This document shows positions 7,742-11,668 of a DNA stretch of 11,668 nt, piece by piece. This stretch comes from CAYVOX01 sp964453035. GTDB lineage: Bacteria; Chloroflexota; Anaerolineae; Anaerolineales; Anaerolineaceae. Every line of letters begins with the position of its first letter. The first letter of the stretch is position 1. Made by a program: the position numbers and the translations under genes. The stretch spans positions 1 to 11,668 of the forward strand of contig CAYVOX010000108.1 of NCBI GenBank assembly GCA_964453035.1, read 5' to 3'. The notes beneath the pieces were generated by a model. That model saw only the letters and a list, made by a program, of their open reading frames with translations, did no database searches and was not told where the DNA came from.

Positions 7742-8133
7742 CAGGGGGTCCTGCCTTTCTGTTTTGAGGCCGCTTTTGCGCGGTTTTCCGCCACCCTGAA
7801 GGCCACAATCTTGCGAATCAGGTCGTAGGGAATGGGTTGGCTGAGCGGGAAGCGGATGGAGCCTTTGGCTCCGGCGTAGGGGGCCAGGTCGGTTTTAAAG
7901 GCTTCGATGCCGCTGGGGGCAGGGTAGAAGCCGATGTGATGCTGGTAGGCTGAAAAATGTACCAGGTTGCCGTGCAGGATGAAGGTGGGGATGCCGTATT
8001 TGACGGCTTCCTGTGCTTCGGGAGCCACCTGGTGGATGAGGGCACGGATGTTTTGCAGAATTTGCTGCACCTCTGGCGGGTAGGCAGCAATGAATTCGTC
8101 AATCGTGGCGGCGGAACCTCTTTCGGCAGGCAT
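7741..8133 (-). CDS. DUF1801 domain protein (YdhG/iron-chaperone-like)
   Basis: 130 residues, soluble, no signal peptide. The pattern TIDEFIAAYPPEVQQILQNIR (10-30), EAQEAVKYGIPTF (39-51), HHIGFYPAP (65-73) and GSIRFPLSQPIPYDLI (91-106) is that of DUF1801 proteins, some of which are annotated as iron chaperones in the frataxin-like YdhG group. Biochemistry is poorly defined. The C-terminus is basic (AKAASKQKGR). The ATG at 8133 has a strong AGGAGG six bases upstream. An in-frame extension to 8172 is open but lies upstream of this ribosome site and is rejected. It is coupled by TGATG to the HsmA-like gene. Confidence 0.82.
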   Translation of the reverse strand: MPAERGSAATIDEFIAAYPPEVQQILQNIRALIHQVAPEAQEAVKYGIPTFILHGNLVHFSAYQHHIGFYPAPSGIEAFKTDLAPYAGAKGSIRFPLSQPIPYDLIRKIVAFRVAENRAKAASKQKGRTP

Positions 8134-8139
8134 CAACTT

Positions 8140-8145
8140 CCTCCT
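8140..8145 (-). promoter_or_regulatory. Strong Shine-Dalgarno site for the DUF1801 gene
   Basis: AGGAGG on the minus strand with six-base spacing to the ATG at 8133. It decides the start against the longer in-frame reading from 8172. It is the strongest ribosome site in the cluster, so the DUF1801 gene may begin a separately translated sub-operon. Confidence 0.7.
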
Positions 8146-8246
8146 GAACGTTACGCGCTGCCCCCAACGCATTCATGATACGCTCTGGCGGGGTCAAGCA
8201 ACCCCAGGTGGGGGTCTGTTTGCCGCGCGGCGAGCCATAAACGCAA

Positions 8247-8268
8247 GCGCCTCCCCACCGGAAGGCGC
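8247..8268 (-). terminator. Weak candidate attenuator/terminator after the oppF-like gene
   Basis: The stem GCGCCT/AGGCGC (8247-8252 with 8263-8268) lies about 24 bases after the minus-strand stop at 8292. No real T tract follows, so it may be an attenuator or RNA-processing hairpin rather than a full terminator. A second stem, GGGGT/ACCCC (8190-8205), follows in the same 158-bp gap. Nothing else is seen in the gap. Confidence 0.25.
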
Positions 8269-8291
8269 GTTCAACTCGCGTTTCTACATCA

Positions 8292-9287
8292 TCAACCCTG
8301 CTCTGCCTTCCAGCAAGCCGCCGAGTGACCCGGAGCCAGCTCTTTGAATTCCGGCTCCTGTTGCTTGCAGATTTCCATCGCCACCGGGCAGCGCGGGTGG
8401 AAGCGGCAGCCGGAGGGGGGACGCAGCGGGCTGGGTACGTCTCCGCTGAGGATGACACGCTTGCGGCGCAGGCGCGGGTCGGGGATGGGGATGGCTGAAA
8501 GCAGCGCCTGGGTGTAGGGGTGCAGCGGGTTGCGGAAGAGCTCCTCGCGGGTGGTCAATTCGGCCATCTTGCCCAGGTACATCACCGCCACCCGGTCGGA
8601 GATATGCTCCACCACGCTGAGGTTGTGGGCGATGAACAGATAGGTGAGGTTGAGGCTTTGCTGCAAATCCTTGAGGATGTTGAGCACCTGCGATTGGATG
8701 GAGACATCCAGCGCGGAGACGGGCTCATCGCAGACGATGAACTCCGGTTCCAGTACCAGCGCCCGGGCGATTCCCACGCGCTGGCGCTGCCCGCCGGAGA
8801 ACTCGTGGGGGTAGCGGCGGGCGTGGTAATCTTCCAGACCCACGCGCTTGAGGTTCATCAGCACGCGCTCCTCGCGCTCTTTTTTGTTACCAATCTTGTG
8901 GATTTCGAGCCCTTCGATGACGGAATCGCCGATGGGGACGCGCGGATCGAGCGAGGCGTAGGGGTCCTGGAAGATGATTTGCATCCTGCGGCGGATTTGC
9001 TGGCGCTCGGTGCCTTTAACTTTGAGCACATCCTGCCCGCCGTAGAAGATGGAGCCGCTGGTGGGCTCGATGAGGCGCAGCATGGTGCGGCCCACGGTGG
9101 TCTTGCCGCAGCCCGATTCGCCCACCATGCCGAGGCACTCCCCCTTTTTGATGGTGAAGCTGAGCCCATCCACAGCCTGAACCCAGGCCACGGTGCGCTG
9201 CAGGATGCCGCCGCGCACGGGGAAATACTTCTTCAGGTCGCGCACCACAATCAAGTCTTCATTCACGTTGATATGCTTGCTGTCCAT
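8292..9287 (-). CDS. ABC transporter ATP-binding protein, OppF/DppF-like
   Basis: 331 residues; cytosolic ATPase that powers a peptide/nickel-type importer. Walker A GESGCGKTT (56-64), Q-loop Q107 (IIFQDPYASLDPR), signature FSGGQRQR (163-170), Walker B IVCDEP (184-189, catalytic E188) and H-loop H221 are all intact. The C-terminal oligopeptide-transporter extension (~243-331) has LHPYTQALLSAIP and CRFHPRCP. Cysteines C294, C300, C307 and C325 form the cluster that binds a [4Fe-4S] centre in some relatives. The N-terminal YFPVRGGILQRTVAWVQAVDG is typical of the DppF rather than the DppD branch. The ATG at 9287 has GAGG eight or so bases upstream. It is the first gene of the minus-strand cluster. 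No partner ATPase or solute-binding protein is present in the window. Confidence 0.93.
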   Translation of the reverse strand: MDSKHINVNEDLIVVRDLKKYFPVRGGILQRTVAWVQAVDGLSFTIKKGECLGMVGESGCGKTTVGRTMLRLIEPTSGSIFYGGQDVLKVKGTERQQIRRRMQIIFQDPYASLDPRVPIGDSVIEGLEIHKIGNKKEREERVLMNLKRVGLEDYHARRYPHEFSGGQRQRVGIARALVLEPEFIVCDEPVSALDVSIQSQVLNILKDLQQSLNLTYLFIAHNLSVVEHISDRVAVMYLGKMAELTTREELFRNPLHPYTQALLSAIPIPDPRLRRKRVILSGDVPSPLRPPSGCRFHPRCPVAMEICKQQEPEFKELAPGHSAACWKAEQG

Positions 9288-9357
9288 GGAGCCGTCCTCG
9301 CCTTCAGGGGGGTGTGCTTCATTTTACTACCGGTTTAATTTTTGAGCACACTTCTAT

Positions 9358-9366
9358 TGTATAGCA
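9358..9366 (-). promoter_or_regulatory. Candidate extended -10 promoter for the oppF-like gene
   Basis: On the minus strand TGCTATACA is a TGn-extended -10 box about 70 bases before the ATG at 9287. The flanks CTATT (9354-9358) and AATAG (9367-9371) form a small inverted repeat across it that could be an operator. Motif-level evidence only. Confidence 0.3.
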
Positions 9367-9442
9367 AATAGCGTCAAACTGGCGTAGTTTACAGGTTACT
9401 ATGCGCCGGGGGAGAATCTTTTGTGGATTGTATCACAGCCGT

Positions 9443-9451
9443 TGGTATAAT
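9443..9451 (+). promoter_or_regulatory. Extended -10 promoter for the GH3 gene
   Basis: TGGTATAAT contains a perfect -10 hexamer with the TGn extension, 46 bases before the ATG at 9497. A poor -35 (TTGTGG, 9421-9426) sits at a long 19-base spacing. Its position inside the longer open frame that starts at 9401 argues for the 9497 start. Confidence 0.55.
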
Positions 9452-9496
9452 TGCTTCAGCAGGCCTTTCCAAATCATTGCTCACGGAGTCTTCCGC

Positions 9497-11650
9497 ATGT
9501 TCACCCCCCTCTACCTCGACCCCTCCCAACCTCTCCAGGTTCGCCTGCAGGATCTAATTGCGCGCATGACGCTGGATGAAAAAATCAGCCAGATGGTGCA
9601 CAAAGCCCCGGCTGTGCCGCGCCTGGGCATCCCGGCTTACAACTACTGGAGCGAAGCGCTGCACGGCGTGGCGCGCAACGGCAACGCCACGGTTTTTCCG
9701 CAGGCCATCGGGCTGGCAGCCACCTGGAACCCTGCGCTGATTGAGCAGATTGGCTCCGCCACCGGCGATGAAGGCCGTGCCAAGTACCACGACGCGCTGA
9801 GGCGCTTTGGCGGCACGCAGCAGTACCAGGGGCTCACCTTCTGGTCGCCCAACGTCAACATCTTTCGCGACCCGCGCTGGGGCCGCGGGCAGGAAACCTG
9901 GGGGGAAGACCCCTACCTCACCGGGCAGATGGGCGCGGCGTATGTGCGCGGCTTGCAGGGCAATCATCCCCGCTATTTGAAAGCTGCGGCGTGCGCCAAG
10001 CACTACGCGGTGCACTCCGGCCCGGAGGCAGACCGCCACCACTTTGACGCGATTGCCTCCAAACGCGAGATGGTCGACACCTACCTGCCCGCCTTCAAGG
10101 AACTGGTAACCCGCGCCAGGGTTGAATCGGTGATGAGCGCCTACAACCGCACCAACGGCGAGGCATGCAGCGCCAGCCCCACCCTGCTGCAGCAGATTCT
10201 ACGCGAGGAATGGGGCTTTGAGGGGCACGTCGTCTCGGATTGCGGCGCGGTGGGCGATATTTACCTGCACCACCACACCGCCGCTGATGCCGCCGAGGCC
10301 GCGGCAGTGGCGCTCAAAGCCGGGTGCGACCTGGAGTGCGGGCACGTTTACGCCGAGTTGAAAACCGCGCTGGAACGCGGGCTGTTGAGCGAGGCTGATA
10401 TTGACCGTTCCCTGGCCCGTTCGCTGGCGACCCGTTTTAAACTGGGGATGTTCGACCCGGCGGCCATGGTGCCGTATGCCGCCACGCCGATGAGCGTGGT
10501 CGGCTGCGCCAGGCACCGCAAGCTGGCGCGCCAGGCCGCGCGGGAATCGGTGGTTTTGCTGAAGAACAAGAACAACCTCCTGCCTATTAAGCAGGACGTC
10601 AAACACATCTTCCTCACCGGTCCCACCGCCGCGGATATCAACGTGCTGCTGGGCAATTACAATGGCCTGAATGCCAACCTGGTCACCCTGCTGGAAGGCG
10701 TTCTGGGGCGGCTGCCGGAGCATATGCAGCTGGTTTACCGCACCGGCAGCATGCTGGCTCTGCCCCCCAAAGGCGCGTGGGATGAGAGCGCCTGCACCCC
10801 GCCGGGCGTCATCCACTGGGAGGCGATCGCCTCCGACCTGGTGATTGCCTGCCTGGGCACCTCGCCCGCCATGGAAGGCGAGGAGGGTGAATCGTTCTAT
10901 TCCGATAACGGCGGCGACCGCAAGTCCATCAGCCTGCCGGCTCCACAGGTGGAGCTGCTGAAGGTGCTGGCCAAAACCGGCATGCCGCTCATCCTGGTGC
11001 TCACTGGCGGCAGCCCGATTGCCCTCAACGGGTTGGAAGAGGTCGCGGATGCCATCCTGTTCACCTGGTACCCGGGGCAGGAAGGCGGCGCTGCCCTGGC
11101 GGAAGTGCTCTTTGGAGATGCCGCCCCCTCCGGCAAGCTGCCCATCACCTTCCCGCGCTCGCTTGACCAGCTGCCCCCCTTCGAAGATTACCGCATGGCG
11201 CAGCGTACCTACCGCTACAGCAGCGCCGAGCCGCTCTTTCCGTTTGGTTTTGGTTTGAGCTACACCACGTTCGAGTACAGCCAGCTCAAACTGGCCAAAA
11301 AGCGCCTTACCCCCGGGCAGCCGCTATCGCTGAGCGTTACGGTGGTCAACACGGGCAGCGCCGCCGCTGAAGAGGTGGTGCAGGTGTACCTGAGCGACCT
11401 GGCAGCCAGCGTTCCGGTTCCGCAGCACAAACTGGCAGCTTTCAGGCGGGTGGCGCTTAAACCCGGGCAGAGCAAGCGGGTGCGCTTCAGTCTGCCGGCT
11501 GAGGCAATGGAGCTTATTGATGAAGCAGGCTGCTCGCGCCTGGAGGCGGGCGAGTTCCGCGTGACGGTGGGCGGGTGCTCGCCGGGCGCGCGCGGGCTGG
11601 CGCTGGGCGCGCCGCAACCGCAGGAGGTCGTCTTTAGCGTGGGCGGGTAA
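9497..11650 (+). CDS. GH3 beta-xylosidase / beta-glucosidase, cytoplasmic
   Basis: 717 residues. It hydrolyses terminal beta-linked xylose or glucose from oligosaccharides by the retaining mechanism. Residues ~15-320 are the TIM-barrel domain: YNYWSEALHGVAR (48-60, typical of the BxlB/plant beta-xylosidase branch), DPRWGRGQETWGEDP (125-139) and AKHYAVHSGPE (167-177). The nucleophile is D248 in VVSDCGAV. Residues ~345-560 form the alpha/beta sandwich, with the acid/base probably in MEGEE (E460 or E462) before GGDRKSISLP. Residues ~610-700 are the fibronectin-III-like domain (EEVVQVYLSD, VPVPQHKLAAFRRV). No signal peptide, so it acts on imported sugars. The ATG at 9497 has GGAG eight bases upstream and follows the extended -10 promoter. 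It is divergent from the ABC ATPase gene. The xylosidase versus glucosidase choice is open. Confidence 0.92.
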   Translation: MFTPLYLDPSQPLQVRLQDLIARMTLDEKISQMVHKAPAVPRLGIPAYNYWSEALHGVARNGNATVFPQAIGLAATWNPALIEQIGSATGDEGRAKYHDALRRFGGTQQYQGLTFWSPNVNIFRDPRWGRGQETWGEDPYLTGQMGAAYVRGLQGNHPRYLKAAACAKHYAVHSGPEADRHHFDAIASKREMVDTYLPAFKELVTRARVESVMSAYNRTNGEACSASPTLLQQILREEWGFEGHVVSDCGAVGDIYLHHHTAADAAEAAAVALKAGCDLECGHVYAELKTALERGLLSEADIDRSLARSLATRFKLGMFDPAAMVPYAATPMSVVGCARHRKLARQAARESVVLLKNKNNLLPIKQDVKHIFLTGPTAADINVLLGNYNGLNANLVTLLEGVLGRLPEHMQLVYRTGSMLALPPKGAWDESACTPPGVIHWEAIASDLVIACLGTSPAMEGEEGESFYSDNGGDRKSISLPAPQVELLKVLAKTGMPLILVLTGGSPIALNGLEEVADAILFTWYPGQEGGAALAEVLFGDAAPSGKLPITFPRSLDQLPPFEDYRMAQRTYRYSSAEPLFPFGFGLSYTTFEYSQLKLAKKRLTPGQPLSLSVTVVNTGSAAAEEVVQVYLSDLAASVPVPQHKLAAFRRVALKPGQSKRVRFSLPAEAMELIDEAGCSRLEAGEFRVTVGGCSPGARGLALGAPQPQEVVFSVGG

Positions 11651-11668
11651 CGTTGACCCTGGCCGAAT

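Noticed and set aside
8099..8458. Minus-strand frame of 119 codons spanning the end of oppF and the gap before DUF1801
   Set aside because: Out of frame with both flanking genes for most of its length and lacking any known domain; the gap holds only weak hairpins.
8520..9338. A 272-codon open frame on the plus strand opposite the oppF-like gene
   Set aside because: Antisense shadow of an ATPase with all ABC motifs; composition is Ala/His/Gly-rich and matches no family I know.
9401..9496. Longer start for the GH3 protein at 9401
   Set aside because: The extra 32 residues contain no family sequence or signal peptide, and the extended -10 promoter at 9443-9451 lies within them.

Overview
The window looks like a GC-rich bacterial chromosome fragment. 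Chloroflexota, probably an Anaerolineae-type organism, is my best guess. That rests on the mix of GlgE maltosyltransferase, a long-form DppB permease, an anchored phosphodiester-glycosidase protein and TGTCA/TGACA-type intergenic palindromes. I see no rRNA, tRNA or other taxonomic marker, so the assignment is an inference. Carbohydrate metabolism dominates: gluconate phosphorylation and oxidation, alpha-glucan synthesis, and beta-glycoside hydrolysis. No CRISPR array, complete insertion sequence, integrase or phage gene is visible.

Layout. (1) 1-1054, minus strand, runs off the left edge: one continuous reading frame joins a complete gluconokinase to the first ~191 residues of a 6-phosphogluconate dehydrogenase, two consecutive pathway steps in one polypeptide. 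(2) 1055-1433: intergenic region with a candidate minus-strand promoter and a ~177-bp MITE-like element (1178-1354) with 19-bp terminal inverted repeats. (3) 1434-3419, plus: glgE. (4) 3420-3602: hairpins and a strong terminator that overlaps the stop codon of the convergent gene. (5) 3603-4232, minus: DedA/VTT membrane protein. (6) 4233-4446: divergent intergenic region with inverted repeats. (7) 4447-5430, plus: membrane-anchored phosphodiester glycosidase (NAGPA/DUF2233-like) protein. (8) 5440-9287, minus: five co-directional genes, in transcription order oppF-like ATPase, DUF1801 protein, HsmA-like membrane protein, dppB-like and dppC-like permeases. The last four are joined by 1-4 nt start/stop overlaps. 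(9) 9497-11650, plus: a cytoplasmic GH3 beta-xylosidase/beta-glucosidase, divergent from the ABC genes.

How it may work together. The kinase-dehydrogenase fusion would take gluconate to ribulose-5-phosphate. GlgE would extend alpha-1,4-glucans from maltose-1-phosphate. The transporter is annotated by homology as peptide/nickel type. Its divergent GH3 neighbour lacks a signal peptide, which makes uptake of a beta-linked oligosaccharide a reasonable alternative. The transporter cluster is incomplete: one ATPase, no second ATPase and no solute-binding protein. Two genes of unrelated families sit between the ATPase and the permeases.

Most notable: the gluconokinase-6PGDH fusion with an Asp in place of the usual NADP-binding Asn-Arg-Ser/Thr motif, the MITE-like element upstream of glgE, and the interleaved transporter operon.
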